Source: Candidatus Pelagibacter sp. (GTDB taxonomy: Bacteria; Pseudomonadota; Alphaproteobacteria; Pelagibacterales; Pelagibacteraceae). From it: a DNA stretch of 64,000 nt. Location of the stretch: assembly GCA_028226535.1 (NCBI GenBank), contig JAOJEG010000001.1, positions 106,317 to 170,316 on the forward strand, given 5' to 3'. Within the stretch, counting starts at the first letter, position 1. The number at the start of each line of letters is the position of its first letter. The notes beneath the pieces are model-generated. The model searched no databases and had not been told where the DNA came from. It was given only the letters and a program-made list of their open reading frames with translations. A program made the translations under genes and the position numbers. Positions 1 through 8,319 of this stretch are shown here, one piece after another.

Positions 1-1
1 G

Positions 2-367
2 ATCTATTTCGATCGATTTTAAATTATACTGTAAAGAATTGTCCCAAAGCTTATATGGCGAAACATACTTAGTTTTATTTTTTAATGTATAGCAATTTTC
101 TCTAAGCCATGAAGGATCATATGAACTTTTATGATCTCCCTCACTCCATTCTATTTCTAAGCTACCATTTGCTCCAATATTATAATTTTTTGGATTAATG
201 TTAGTTGAAACATTTAAAATATTAAACATTCTATGACGCGAGTCTTTGTCATGAGCCATTGGACAGTTGTCTCTCAACCATAAATAATTGAATTTACTTT
301 CTTCGCCATCATCCCAAATGACTTTTATATAATTAGAATTTTTTTCTAATTTAGAAATTGAGCTCAC
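2..367 (-). CDS. Gamma-butyrobetaine hydroxylase-like 2OG oxygenase, N-terminal part (cut by window edge)
   Basis: I found this frame by reading the minus strand. It opens at a GTG (367-365) after an in-frame stop and stays open to base 1, giving 122 residues. It carries the small N-terminal domain of gamma-butyrobetaine/trimethyllysine hydroxylases: a WLRDNC motif at residues 30-35, a following His39, and a second WLRENC near residue 87. The catalytic double-stranded beta-helix with the iron ligands lies outside the window. Enzymes of this family hydroxylate trimethylammonium substrates (gamma-butyrobetaine to carnitine; TmpA acts on trimethylaminoethylphosphonate). It is divergent from proX, which fits a trimethylamine role. 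The exact substrate cannot be decided here. The GTG start has only a weak ribosome site, so the start is less certain than the family. Confidence 0.8.
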   Translation of the reverse strand, partial: MSSISKLEKNSNYIKVIWDDGEESKFNYLWLRDNCPMAHDKDSRHRMFNILNVSTNINPKNYNIGANGSLEIEWSEGDHKSSYDPSWLRENCYTLKNKTKYVSPYKLWDNSLQYNLKSIEID

Positions 368-498
368 TACTAATCTTTATATAAAAAAGTATATATTTCA
401 ATTCAATTTATAGTTGTATATTTAATTCAACACTTGTTTTTTAATCTCTTTCATTATTAACTCTAATTATTAAAACTTAACCTTAAGGAGATAATTTA
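368..498. promoter_or_regulatory. Divergent intergenic region upstream of proX
   Basis: This AT-rich spacer separates the leftward oxygenase from the rightward proX and must hold promoters for both. A clear ribosome binding site AAGGAG (485-490) sits 8 bases before the proX ATG. I see TATA-like stretches, but in such AT-rich DNA none can be called a -10 box with confidence. No inverted repeat long enough to call an operator was seen. Confidence 0.45.
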
Positions 499-1515
499 AT
501 GAAGTTTTTTAAAAAATTAATATCTGCAGCTTTCTTTGGATCATTTTTGTTAGCAACTACTGCTAATGCAGGTGATTGTAAAGCAAGACTAGGAGATTTT
601 GACTGGAGTAGTGCAAACATTCATACTGCTATTGCACAATTTATTCTTGAAAAAGGATATGGATGTGAAGTTTCAGTAACTAAAGGAAGTACTACACCGA
701 TTATGGCTGCTCACTATGATAAGCAGTTAGATGTGATTACTGAAGTTTGGTATGATAATATTATTGCAAACTACGAGCCTCATGAAAAGGCTGGTACAAT
801 CAAAAATATTGGTGTTAACACCCCAGACTCTCAGCAAGCTTTCTATGTAGATAAAGCTACAGCTGATAAATATAATTTGAAATCAGTAATGGATATGAAA
901 GATCCAAAAATAGCTGCGCTATTTAGTGATCCAGAAGATCCATCTAAAGGTAGAATGACTAGCTGTATTTCAGGTTGGACTTGTTACACAGTGAACTTAG
1001 TAAAACAAAAAGAGTATGGTTTAGATAAATACTATACTAACTTTGATCCAGGTTCTGGTGGAGCTTTAGATGCAGCTATCGCTGGTGCTTTTGCTAAGAA
1101 AAAACCTATCTTTACATATTACTGGGCACCTACTGGTTTAATGGGAAAAGTTGATCTTGTTAGATTAACTGAACCTAAGTTTGATGCTGATTGTTGGAAT
1201 AATATGTCTGCAGTTGTTGAGGACATAAAAGCTAACGGTCCAGATGCATACAAAAAATCTTGTGCTTGTGAGTATAGAGATATGGCTCTAACTAAATCTG
1301 TATTAACTGATTGGGCAAAAGCTAATCCAGCTGAAACAGCTTTTTTAGAAAAGTACACTATTCCTACAGCAGTAGTTAACAAAATGTTAGCCTTCTACGA
1401 AGACGAGTCAGATGGTGATATGGAATTAACTGCTAAAGAGTTTTTAAAAACTGAAGCAATGTGGAAAAGTTGGGTACCTGCAGACGTAGCATCAAAAGTT
1501 ACAGCTGCTTTATAA
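499..1515 (+). CDS. proX: Glycine betaine/proline-betaine ABC transporter substrate-binding protein
   Basis: This is the periplasmic binding component of a quaternary-amine importer (OpuAC/ProX family). It has a cleavable signal peptide (Lys-rich start, hydrophobic core, ATTANAG cut region near residue 24) and about 315 mature residues, a normal length. Cys pairs (about residues 153 and 160, and in CACEY near 255) may form disulfides in the periplasm. The start is fixed by AAGGAG 8 bases upstream. It is first in a proX-proW-proV set, followed by a strong hairpin before proW, so it is probably made in excess over the permease. The ligand is probably glycine betaine, but related SAR11 proteins also take DMSP, choline or TMAO, so the ligand range is inferred. 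Confidence 0.93.
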   Translation: MKFFKKLISAAFFGSFLLATTANAGDCKARLGDFDWSSANIHTAIAQFILEKGYGCEVSVTKGSTTPIMAAHYDKQLDVITEVWYDNIIANYEPHEKAGTIKNIGVNTPDSQQAFYVDKATADKYNLKSVMDMKDPKIAALFSDPEDPSKGRMTSCISGWTCYTVNLVKQKEYGLDKYYTNFDPGSGGALDAAIAGAFAKKKPIFTYYWAPTGLMGKVDLVRLTEPKFDADCWNNMSAVVEDIKANGPDAYKKSCACEYRDMALTKSVLTDWAKANPAETAFLEKYTIPTAVVNKMLAFYEDESDGDMELTAKEFLKTEAMWKSWVPADVASKVTAAL

Positions 1516-1535
1516 TCCAATTATAATAATAATTT

Positions 1536-1568
1536 GAAAGAGCCCTTTAACGGGCTCTTTCTTTAAAA
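1536..1568 (+). terminator. Intrinsic terminator/attenuator between proX and proW
   Basis: A perfect 10-bp stem (GAAAGAGCCC at 1536-1545, GGGCTCTTTC at 1552-1561) closes a 6-base loop and runs into TTTAAAA. It lies 20 bases after the proX stop and 21 bases before the proW start. It probably ends or stabilises most proX transcripts and lets only some read into proW-proV. Confidence 0.85.
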
Positions 1569-1582
1569 GAAAATAATCATAT

Positions 1583-2602
1583 ATGTTTAAAAATAAAAGA
1601 GATCTATTCAACCTTAGTCTTTTAGGTATTTTTGTATGGTTATTAATTGCAAGTTACAATTCATCAAAAAGAAAACCTGAGTCCGTTGGTGAGTTATTAA
1701 AAGATTTTTCTTGGCTTAGTGATTGGCCTAAATGGTTAGATTTACCTTTAATGAAATGGATCAATAAATGGTTCAAAGCTTTAAATGAAAATTTTGGTTT
1801 TATTTTCGAAGCAATAAATAATTTTTTACTGGCAATGTTAATGGGGCTAAAAAACTTTTTAGTGCAAGCCCCTTGGCCTGCAGTTATCATAGGAGTTGTT
1901 GTACTTACTTATTTTGCAAGTGGTAAAAAAATTAAAACCACTGTTGCAGTAGGCTTTTGCACTTTTTTTATAGGATTTTTACACCCAAGATTTTGGGACA
2001 AAGCAATTGAGACAACATCTATAATGTTGATTAGTATTTTCTTATGTCTTGTTATAGGAGTTCCTATTGGTATTTGGATGTCTAGAGCTAATAGAGTAAG
2101 AGAGAAGATCCTTCCAATACTAGATTTAATGCAGACAATACCTGCTTTCGTATATTTAATTCCAGGCATCATGTTGTTTGGTTTAGGTGCAGTTCCAGCA
2201 ATTATTGCAACTTTTATCTATGCGGTACCACCGTTAGTGAGATTAACTGACTTAGGAATTAGATTGGTTGATACTGAAGTAACAGAAGCAGCTGATGCTT
2301 TTGGCGCAAACAAAAAACAAAAATTATGGGGGGTTCAAATTCCATTGGCTCTACCAAATATAATGCAAGGAATTAACCAATGTACAATGATGGCTTTATC
2401 CATGGTGGTAATTGCATCGATGATTGGAACCAGAGGTCTAGGAGATGAAGTTCTTCTTGGTCTACAACAATTAAACGTTGGTCGGGCTGCCGAAGCTGGA
2501 ATTGCAATTGTATTATTAGCAATCGTCTTAGATAGAATTACCCAATCTTATGGTGAAACTCTCCAAGAGAGAAATGCTCCTACTAAAAAGGCCAAGAAAT
2601 AA
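1583..2602 (+). CDS. proW: Glycine betaine ABC transporter permease
   Basis: This is the inner-membrane subunit of the betaine importer (BPD_transp_1 fold). It has 339 residues with an amphipathic N-terminal region, then transmembrane segments from about residue 75 onward. The EAA loop that contacts the ATPase is visible as EAADAFGANKKQKLWGVQIP (about residues 235-254). Its last base overlaps the ATG of proV, so the two are translationally coupled. The N-terminal 70 residues with several Trp (WLSDWPKWLDLP) resemble the extended tail of E. coli ProW. Orthology to ProW/OpuAB is clear, while substrate range depends on ProX. Confidence 0.93.
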   Translation: MFKNKRDLFNLSLLGIFVWLLIASYNSSKRKPESVGELLKDFSWLSDWPKWLDLPLMKWINKWFKALNENFGFIFEAINNFLLAMLMGLKNFLVQAPWPAVIIGVVVLTYFASGKKIKTTVAVGFCTFFIGFLHPRFWDKAIETTSIMLISIFLCLVIGVPIGIWMSRANRVREKILPILDLMQTIPAFVYLIPGIMLFGLGAVPAIIATFIYAVPPLVRLTDLGIRLVDTEVTEAADAFGANKKQKLWGVQIPLALPNIMQGINQCTMMALSMVVIASMIGTRGLGDEVLLGLQQLNVGRAAEAGIAIVLLAIVLDRITQSYGETLQERNAPTKKAKK

Positions 2603-3627
2603 TGTCAAAAATTGAAATAAATAATATTTATAAAATTTTTGGTAACAATCCAGACTCTGTAATGGATATGGTTAAAAATGGTTCAACAAAAGACGAAGTG
2701 CTTGAACAAACTGGTCACACAGTTGGTTTAGACAATGTATCTTTAAACATTGAAGAAGGAGAAACTTTTGTTTGTATGGGTTTATCAGGTTCAGGAAAAT
2801 CAACTTTAATAAGACACTTAAATAGATTAATTGACCCAACCGCTGGTGAAATTTTAATTGATGGCGAAAATGTTATGAGTTTTAATCCAGAACAATTAAT
2901 TGATTTTAGAAGACATAAGATGAGTATGGTATTTCAGAGATTTGGCTTGTTTCCACATAAAACTGTAATGCAAAATGTTGGCTATGGTTTAGAGATGCAA
3001 GGAAAATCTGAGGAGGAAAGAGATAAAGTTGCTATGGAAAAAATTGAAGCTGTTGGTCTTAATGGGTTTGAAAATCAATTTCCAAATCAGTTATCTGGAG
3101 GAATGCAGCAACGTGTTGGTCTAGCTAGAGCGTTAGCTACTAATTCAGATATCATGTTAATGGATGAAGCATTTAGTGCATTGGACCCATTGATTAGAAG
3201 TGACATGCAAAAACAATTAATAGATCTTCAATCAGAATTAAAAAAAACAATAGTATTTATTACTCATGACTTAGACGAGTCGCTTAGACTTGGAGATCAC
3301 ATTGGAATTTTAAATGCAGGAAAACTAGTTCAAGTTGGAACTCCTGTTGATATTATTATGAATCCAGCTGATGATTATGTAAAAGCTTTTGTTAAAGATG
3401 TTAACAGAGCAAAAGTTGTTAAAGCTAAGATCATTATGACAAAAGTGAGTGAAACAAATGGTATTGATAAATCAAATCTAGTTAGAGTAAATGAAGATCA
3501 ATTTATAGAGGAATTTTTACCTCAAATAGTGTGTACTAACGCTAATTGTGAAGTGGTTGATAAAAGTGGAAATATTAAAGGCTACATCACTAATAAAGAA
3601 TTACAGTCCTCATTAACAAAATCATAA
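2602..3627 (+). CDS. proV: Glycine betaine ABC transporter ATP-binding protein, short C-terminus
   Basis: This is the ATPase that powers the ProXW importer. It has Walker A GLSGSGKST (60-68), signature LSGGMQQ (164-170), Walker B IMLMDE (184-189) and the switch His in FITHD. The N-terminal 40 residues before the nucleotide-binding core match the ProV/OpuAA extension. At 341 residues it is about 60 shorter than E. coli ProV: after the ATPase core there is room for only about one CBS-like repeat (GNIKGYITNKEL near the end) instead of a tandem pair. CBS pairs act as ionic-strength sensors in OpuA, so osmotic gating may be reduced or absent (inference). Confidence 0.93.
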   Translation: MSKIEINNIYKIFGNNPDSVMDMVKNGSTKDEVLEQTGHTVGLDNVSLNIEEGETFVCMGLSGSGKSTLIRHLNRLIDPTAGEILIDGENVMSFNPEQLIDFRRHKMSMVFQRFGLFPHKTVMQNVGYGLEMQGKSEEERDKVAMEKIEAVGLNGFENQFPNQLSGGMQQRVGLARALATNSDIMLMDEAFSALDPLIRSDMQKQLIDLQSELKKTIVFITHDLDESLRLGDHIGILNAGKLVQVGTPVDIIMNPADDYVKAFVKDVNRAKVVKAKIIMTKVSETNGIDKSNLVRVNEDQFIEEFLPQIVCTNANCEVVDKSGNIKGYITNKELQSSLTKS

Positions 3628-3630
3628 TTA

Positions 3631-4419
3631 ATGGTTAACCAATCATTAAAAAATAAAAAGATCATCATATCTGCAGGAGCATCTGGAATTGGTTTGGCTA
3701 CTGCAAAAGTATGCCTTTCAAGAGGAGCTACTGTTTATCTTTGTGATATAAATAGTAAATCACTTGCTAAATTAAATAAGCATCCACTTAAAAATAAAAG
3801 ACTTTTTTCGTATCTCTGTGATGCATCAAATGAATATCAGGTTTCAGATTTTTTTGAAAAAGTAAGAAAGAAAACAAAAAAAATTGATGCTTTAATAAAT
3901 AATGTAGGTATCGCAGGACCTACTGGATCCCTTGAAAAATTAAAATCTAAAGATTGGGAAAATACTTTGCATGTAGATGTAAATAGTCACTTCTATTTTA
4001 CAAAAAAAGCTATCCCTTTAATAAAAAAATCCAAAAATGGTTCAATTATTAATATTTCATCCACTGCTGGCATACTTGGTTTTCCACTTCGGTCCCCTTA
4101 TGCAGCAAGTAAATGGGCAATAATTGGTGTTACAAAAACTCTAGCTATGGAACTTGGTAAATTTAATATTAGAGTTAATGCTGTATGTCCTGGAACAATT
4201 AAGGGTGATAGAATGAAAAGAGTTATAAAAGATAAAGCAAAATTTACTAAAGTTTCAACAAAAGTAATTGAAAAAGATTTCGTTTCAATGAGTTCGATGA
4301 AGCAATGGATCTTGGAAGAAGATATTGGAAAAATGTGTTCTTTTCTAATCTCAGATGACTCTAGTAAAGTTTCTGGCCAAGTAATCTCTGTTGATGGTCA
4401 TACTGAGAGAAATGATTAA
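3631..4419 (+). CDS. Short-chain dehydrogenase/reductase
   Basis: A classical SDR of 262 residues with the NAD(P)-binding GASGIG (16-21), NNVG (90-93), catalytic Ser (about 143-144) and YAASK (Tyr157, Lys161). It starts 3 bases after proV, so it is the last gene of the pro operon. It meets the carnitine operon head-on with one base between stops. Acetoacetate is released by the neighbouring dehydrocarnitine-cleaving enzyme, so a 3-hydroxybutyrate-type dehydrogenase is one possible role, but SDR substrates cannot be read from these motifs. No membrane or signal segment is present. Confidence 0.85.
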   Translation: MVNQSLKNKKIIISAGASGIGLATAKVCLSRGATVYLCDINSKSLAKLNKHPLKNKRLFSYLCDASNEYQVSDFFEKVRKKTKKIDALINNVGIAGPTGSLEKLKSKDWENTLHVDVNSHFYFTKKAIPLIKKSKNGSIINISSTAGILGFPLRSPYAASKWAIIGVTKTLAMELGKFNIRVNAVCPGTIKGDRMKRVIKDKAKFTKVSTKVIEKDFVSMSSMKQWILEEDIGKMCSFLISDDSSKVSGQVISVDGHTERND

Positions 4420-4420
4420 T

Positions 4421-5362
4421 CTATCTTAATTTTTTTTCGTATTTCTTTCTTAACTTTTGTAATTCAACTAAATATTCATCTCTAATATTTGAAATTTTAC
4501 TAACTGATTTACCTTTAGATTGTTTTTTTGTTCCCTGAACCAATCTATCAATTAATTTATTAGATAAAGTTGGAGCTTTTAATTTTGTCCATGGAAGTTT
4601 TAAAGCAGGTCCAAACTGTTCTAACATATGTCTCATTCCAGCTTTTCCTCCGGCTAAATGAAAAGTTAGAAAGGTTCCCATTAACGACCATCTTAATCCT
4701 GGACCATCTTCAATTGCTCTATCTAATTCCTCTGTAGTTGCATGACCTTCATTAATAATGTGAAGCCCTTCTCTCCACAAAGCTTCTTGTAATCTATCCG
4801 ATAAATAACCTGGCAACTCGTGTTTAACCATTATTGGATTCATAGAAATTGATTTATAAAATTTTTTTGCTTCATCTAAAAATTTTTTCGAAGTTTTTTT
4901 TCCAGGTACAATTTCAACAGCAGGTAATAAATAAACTGGATTAAAAGGATGTCCAATGATTGTTCTTTTGGGGTTTTTGCATTTAGAATAAATTCTTGTT
5001 GGTAGTAATCCTGATGAACTTGATGAAATAATTGCATTCGGTTTAGAATATTTTCCAATAGTGCTCATCAACTTAGTTTTTAATGCATAATTTTCACTTG
5101 CACATTCTTGAATCAAATCTACATCTCTTAAAGCTTCTTCAATAGAGGTAAAATATTTAAAATTTTTAAGATTAATTGTTTTTTTATTAAAAAGTTTTTT
5201 TACATATGGCCAGGTTCTTTTTATTTCAGAGATTAAAATTTTTTTTAATCTAATATCCTTATCGAAAGCATGAACAATTTTATTGTGTGCCAAACATCTG
5301 ATGATCCAACCTGCACCAATTACTCCAGTTCCTATAACTGCGATTTTTTTAATTTGAGACAT
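4421..5362 (-). CDS. cdhA: L-carnitine 3-dehydrogenase
   Basis: This oxidises L-carnitine to 3-dehydrocarnitine with NAD+ in the cytoplasm. It belongs to the 3-hydroxyacyl-CoA dehydrogenase fold: Rossmann motif GTGVIGAGW (11-19) and the catalytic GHPFNP (137-142, His138). The length (313 residues) and several stretches such as the GLRWSLMGTF and AGMRHM region match what I recall of Pseudomonas carnitine dehydrogenase, more than fatty-acid HADs. It is directly downstream of cdhC (1-base overlap), as expected for the carnitine-to-betaine pathway. The short C-terminal tail is Lys-rich. I am confident in this assignment because three partner enzymes are within 3 kb. Confidence 0.92.
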   Translation of the reverse strand: MSQIKKIAVIGTGVIGAGWIIRCLAHNKIVHAFDKDIRLKKILISEIKRTWPYVKKLFNKKTINLKNFKYFTSIEEALRDVDLIQECASENYALKTKLMSTIGKYSKPNAIISSSSSGLLPTRIYSKCKNPKRTIIGHPFNPVYLLPAVEIVPGKKTSKKFLDEAKKFYKSISMNPIMVKHELPGYLSDRLQEALWREGLHIINEGHATTEELDRAIEDGPGLRWSLMGTFLTFHLAGGKAGMRHMLEQFGPALKLPWTKLKAPTLSNKLIDRLVQGTKKQSKGKSVSKISNIRDEYLVELQKLRKKYEKKLR

Positions 5363-6249
5363 TACTTGTGTTTAACAAGTTTTAACTTTTCTCTAGTTTC
5401 TGCAGGTGTCATTGGTGTGTAACCAATTTCATCAATAATTCTTATTGCTTTTTCAACTAATTGGGCATTAGTAGCTAGCTTGCCTTTTGATAGATATAAA
5501 TTATCTTCTAATCCAACTCTCGGATTTCCTCCCATTAAAACTGTTTGAGCAACAAATGGCATTTCATTTTTTGAGATAGCGAAGCCAGACCACACACCTT
5601 CTTCTGGCATTATATCTTTCATTGCCTGCATTGCTAAAGTAGTTGCAGGCGCTCCCCAAGGTATTCCCAAACACATTTGAAACATCGGCGGATCACTCAA
5701 TAATCCTTCTTTATATAACTGAGCTCCAAACCACATATTGCCTAAATCAAAAGCTTCAATTTCTGGCTTAACTCCAATTTCTTTTAATTTTTTTGCAGCT
5801 TTTCTCAAGTCATTTGGAGTATTCACTGTTATTGTTGAACCGTCCCCAAAGTTTAAAGTTCCAGCATCAAGAGTACAAATTTCTGGCAGAAACTGTTCAG
5901 CATTTGCAATTCTTTCCATAACATTTGCCATATCAGTCATTGGTCCAAAATCTAGAGGGTTATCACCCTGACCTATATCTAGATCACCTCCCATACCTGT
6001 TGTTAAATTTAAAATAACATCAGTGTCACTTGATCGAACTCTATCAACAACTTCCTTGTATAATTCTAACCTTCTACTGGGAGTACCATCTTCTTCTCGA
6101 ACATGGATATGTGCTATTGCAGCACCAGCTTTTGCAGCTTCAATTGAAGCGGTTGCTATTTGTTCTGGAGTTTTTGGTAAATCAGGATGTTTGCTAGCAG
6201 TATCACCTGACCCAGTTACTGCACATGATATAAAAACCTTATTGCTCAT
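5362..6249 (-). CDS. cdhC: Dehydrocarnitine-cleaving beta-keto acid cleavage enzyme (BKACE, DUF849)
   Basis: BKACE enzymes condense a beta-keto acid with acetyl-CoA to give acetoacetate and a new CoA ester. In the carnitine pathway the products are betainyl-CoA and acetoacetate. The 295-residue protein shows the zinc ligands His47 and His49 in AHIHVRE and the family block NLTTGMGGD (about 81-89), then GIPWGAP near 196. It lies first in a two-gene operon with cdhA, and the CoA thioesterase for the next step (cdhB) is 0.8 kb away on the other strand. DUF849 alone would leave the substrate open; the context makes dehydrocarnitine by far the best choice. Confidence 0.9.
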   Translation of the reverse strand: MSNKVFISCAVTGSGDTASKHPDLPKTPEQIATASIEAAKAGAAIAHIHVREEDGTPSRRLELYKEVVDRVRSSDTDVILNLTTGMGGDLDIGQGDNPLDFGPMTDMANVMERIANAEQFLPEICTLDAGTLNFGDGSTITVNTPNDLRKAAKKLKEIGVKPEIEAFDLGNMWFGAQLYKEGLLSDPPMFQMCLGIPWGAPATTLAMQAMKDIMPEEGVWSGFAISKNEMPFVAQTVLMGGNPRVGLEDNLYLSKGKLATNAQLVEKAIRIIDEIGYTPMTPAETREKLKLVKHK

Positions 6250-6284
6250 AAATTATAATTTAAATATAGTTTAATTTAGTAAAA
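6250..6284. promoter_or_regulatory. Short divergent promoter region between cdhC and the aldolase-family gene
   Basis: Only 35 bases separate two divergent starts. The spacer is almost pure A/T (two TTTAA-type stretches) and must hold at least part of both promoters, which probably extend into the coding ends. This arrangement would let one signal switch on both arms of the carnitine locus. No specific box can be assigned. Confidence 0.35.
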
Positions 6285-7013
6285 ATGGAAATAACAGAAT
6301 TACAAAGAGACTTAGCGGCCACTTTTAGATGGACTGCAAGATTAAATATGCATGAAGGTGTTGCTAATCACTTCAGTGCATGCGTTCCAGGTTCAACAAC
6401 TGATTTTTACGTGAATAAAGCTGGTATTCATTTTAGCCAAATTAAAGCTAGTGATTTAATTTTGGTAACTAAAGAAAATATAAATGATTTAAAAAATGAA
6501 CCTGATTTAATTGACCCTACTGCAATAAATATCCATGGAACTATCCATCAAAAAGTACCTCATGCAAAATGTATTTTTCATGTACATTCAAAATACGCAA
6601 CTGCTTTATCTGCATTAAAAGATCCTGTTATGAAACCGATAGATCAAAATACAATGATATTTTATAATAGAGTGTCTGTTTTCAATGAGTTTGGAGGATT
6701 GGGATTTGAAGACGAGTCCATTAAAATGGCCAATGCTCTAGGAAACAAGCAACACATGCTATTAGCTAATCATGGAATTATTACAACTGGTGAAACGATA
6801 GCAGAAGGATTCAATTATTTGTATTATTTTGAAAGAGCAGCAGAAACTTATCTAACTGCTTTATCAACTAATGAGGAATTAAATATAGTAAGTGATGAAG
6901 TTGCAGAAAAAACAGCTGAAGAAACAGCAAATTATCCTAAAGATTTAGCAAAGTTACATCTCCAGCAAATAAGATTAATTTTAGATAAAGAAGAACCGGA
7001 GTATAAAAATTAA
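6285..7013 (+). CDS. Class II aldolase/adducin-family protein
   Basis: The 242-residue protein has the metal-binding pattern of the family: HVH (His99, His101) and NHG (His163), plus the N-terminal GVANHFSACVPG block (about 25-36). Members are zinc-dependent sugar-phosphate aldolases, epimerases or decarboxylases, and many remain uncharacterised. It ends with TAA and the next start follows at once, so it is in the same transcript as cdhB. A role in the amine island is likely from position, but no known carnitine or betaine step needs such an enzyme. The substrate is unknown. Confidence 0.85.
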   Translation: MEITELQRDLAATFRWTARLNMHEGVANHFSACVPGSTTDFYVNKAGIHFSQIKASDLILVTKENINDLKNEPDLIDPTAINIHGTIHQKVPHAKCIFHVHSKYATALSALKDPVMKPIDQNTMIFYNRVSVFNEFGGLGFEDESIKMANALGNKQHMLLANHGIITTGETIAEGFNYLYYFERAAETYLTALSTNEELNIVSDEVAEKTAEETANYPKDLAKLHLQQIRLILDKEEPEYKN

Positions 7014-7481
7014 ATGTCAGTTCATATAGCAGATCAAATTATTAAAAAAGAATGGACTGATTATAACAACCATATGAATATGGCTTATTATGTTTTAGTT
7101 TTTGATCAAATTTGGGAAATAATTTTAGAAAAATTTAAAATGGGTGAACAGTCTGCGAAAACAACAAAAATGAGTACAATGGTTGTAGAGACACACACCA
7201 CATATAACAATGAAGTCAAAGAAGGTGACGAAGTAGAGATTAATCTTACTTTTTTTGATCACGATAAAAAAAGATTACATTTTAAAATGGAAATGATTGA
7301 AAAATCTTCAAAAAAACTATCTGCTACACTTGAAATGTTATCTTTATATATTGATTTAAATAAAAGAAGAGTTGCAGAATTTGAAGATGAAAAAGTAAAA
7401 TTAATGGATAATTTTATAAATCTAAACAAATCGAATTTTAAAAATGAGGATTTAGTAATTACCGGAAAGTTAAAAAAATAA
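7014..7481 (+). CDS. cdhB: Betainyl-CoA thioesterase (hotdog fold)
   Basis: A 155-residue single hotdog-fold thioesterase with the 4-hydroxybenzoyl-CoA-thioesterase-type catalytic motif WTDYNNHMN (14-22, Asp16). It would hydrolyse betainyl-CoA to glycine betaine and CoA, the third step after CdhA and CdhC. The Y-L-VF run after the motif and the EVKEGDEVE block match what I recall of Pseudomonas CdhB. It overlaps the following oxygenase by one base. Similar folds act on other acyl-CoAs, so the specific assignment leans on the cdhA and cdhC genes next door. Confidence 0.85.
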   Translation: MSVHIADQIIKKEWTDYNNHMNMAYYVLVFDQIWEIILEKFKMGEQSAKTTKMSTMVVETHTTYNNEVKEGDEVEINLTFFDHDKKRLHFKMEMIEKSSKKLSATLEMLSLYIDLNKRRVAEFEDEKVKLMDNFINLNKSNFKNEDLVITGKLKK

Positions 7482-8314
7482 TGGAAATAAAACTATTATC
7501 AGGTGCTTTAGGTGCAGAGATAAAAGGAATTGATTTAACAGATATTTCTGATGAAAATTTTAATAAAATTAATAATTTACTTTTGGAACATAAGGTAATT
7601 TTTTTTAGAGACCAACCAATTACCAAAGAACAACAGATAGCTCTTGCAGAAAAATTTGGACCTTTAGAAACTCACGCTTACGTTAAAGGATTAGATAATT
7701 ATCCAGAAATTGTAAGAATTATAAAAGGAAAAGAAGAAAAAAACCAATGGGGAGAGAATTGGCATAGTGATGTTAGTTATAATTCAAAGCCCACTAAAGC
7801 TGTAATACTAAAATCAATCAAAATACCTCCAGTTGGTGGGGATACTTGTTTTTCAAATATGGAATTAGCATGGGAAACACTAGATCCTAAAATTCAAGAA
7901 AAGATCAAAGATAAAAAAGCAATTCACAGTTCTCTTGGAGCTGAATTTTTTATAGATAACTATAAATACATGGAAGGAAATGAAAAGAGAAATTACGACT
8001 CTTATTCAAATGAACATCCTATTGTAAGAACTCATCCAGAAACAGGCAAAAAGATTTTGTTTGTTAATTGGACTTATACGAAACATATTATTGGTTTAAA
8101 TAAAGAGGAGAGTGATCAAATCTTAAAAGAAATTTTTGAACACCAAGCAAGATTAGATCTAACATGTAGATTTAATTGGACTGAAAACGCTGTTGCTATT
8201 TGGGATAATAGAAGTGTTATTCATTATGCTATTGCAGATTTTTTTCCTGGCCGAGGTTTAGGACACGAAAGAATTATGGATCGCATTGCAATTGAAGGTG
8301 ATCATCCTCAATAA
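7481..8314 (+). CDS. TauD/TfdA-family 2-oxoglutarate dioxygenase
   Basis: An Fe(II)/2-oxoglutarate oxygenase of 277 residues. The iron triad is visible as WHSD (His95, Asp97) and His248 in IHYA, with an Arg (about 264-268) to hold 2-oxoglutarate. The N-terminal block GAEIKGIDLT is typical of taurine and 2,4-D dioxygenases. It overlaps cdhB by one base and is 5 bases before the HD-domain oxygenase, so it belongs to the same operon. Candidate substrates are taurine or another sulfonate, or a trimethylammonium compound. It is not of the phytanoyl-CoA-type family to which PhnY belongs, nor does it have the gamma-butyrobetaine-hydroxylase N-domain. Confidence 0.88.
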   Translation: MEIKLLSGALGAEIKGIDLTDISDENFNKINNLLLEHKVIFFRDQPITKEQQIALAEKFGPLETHAYVKGLDNYPEIVRIIKGKEEKNQWGENWHSDVSYNSKPTKAVILKSIKIPPVGGDTCFSNMELAWETLDPKIQEKIKDKKAIHSSLGAEFFIDNYKYMEGNEKRNYDSYSNEHPIVRTHPETGKKILFVNWTYTKHIIGLNKEESDQILKEIFEHQARLDLTCRFNWTENAVAIWDNRSVIHYAIADFFPGRGLGHERIMDRIAIEGDHPQ

Positions 8315-8319
8315 TTTTA

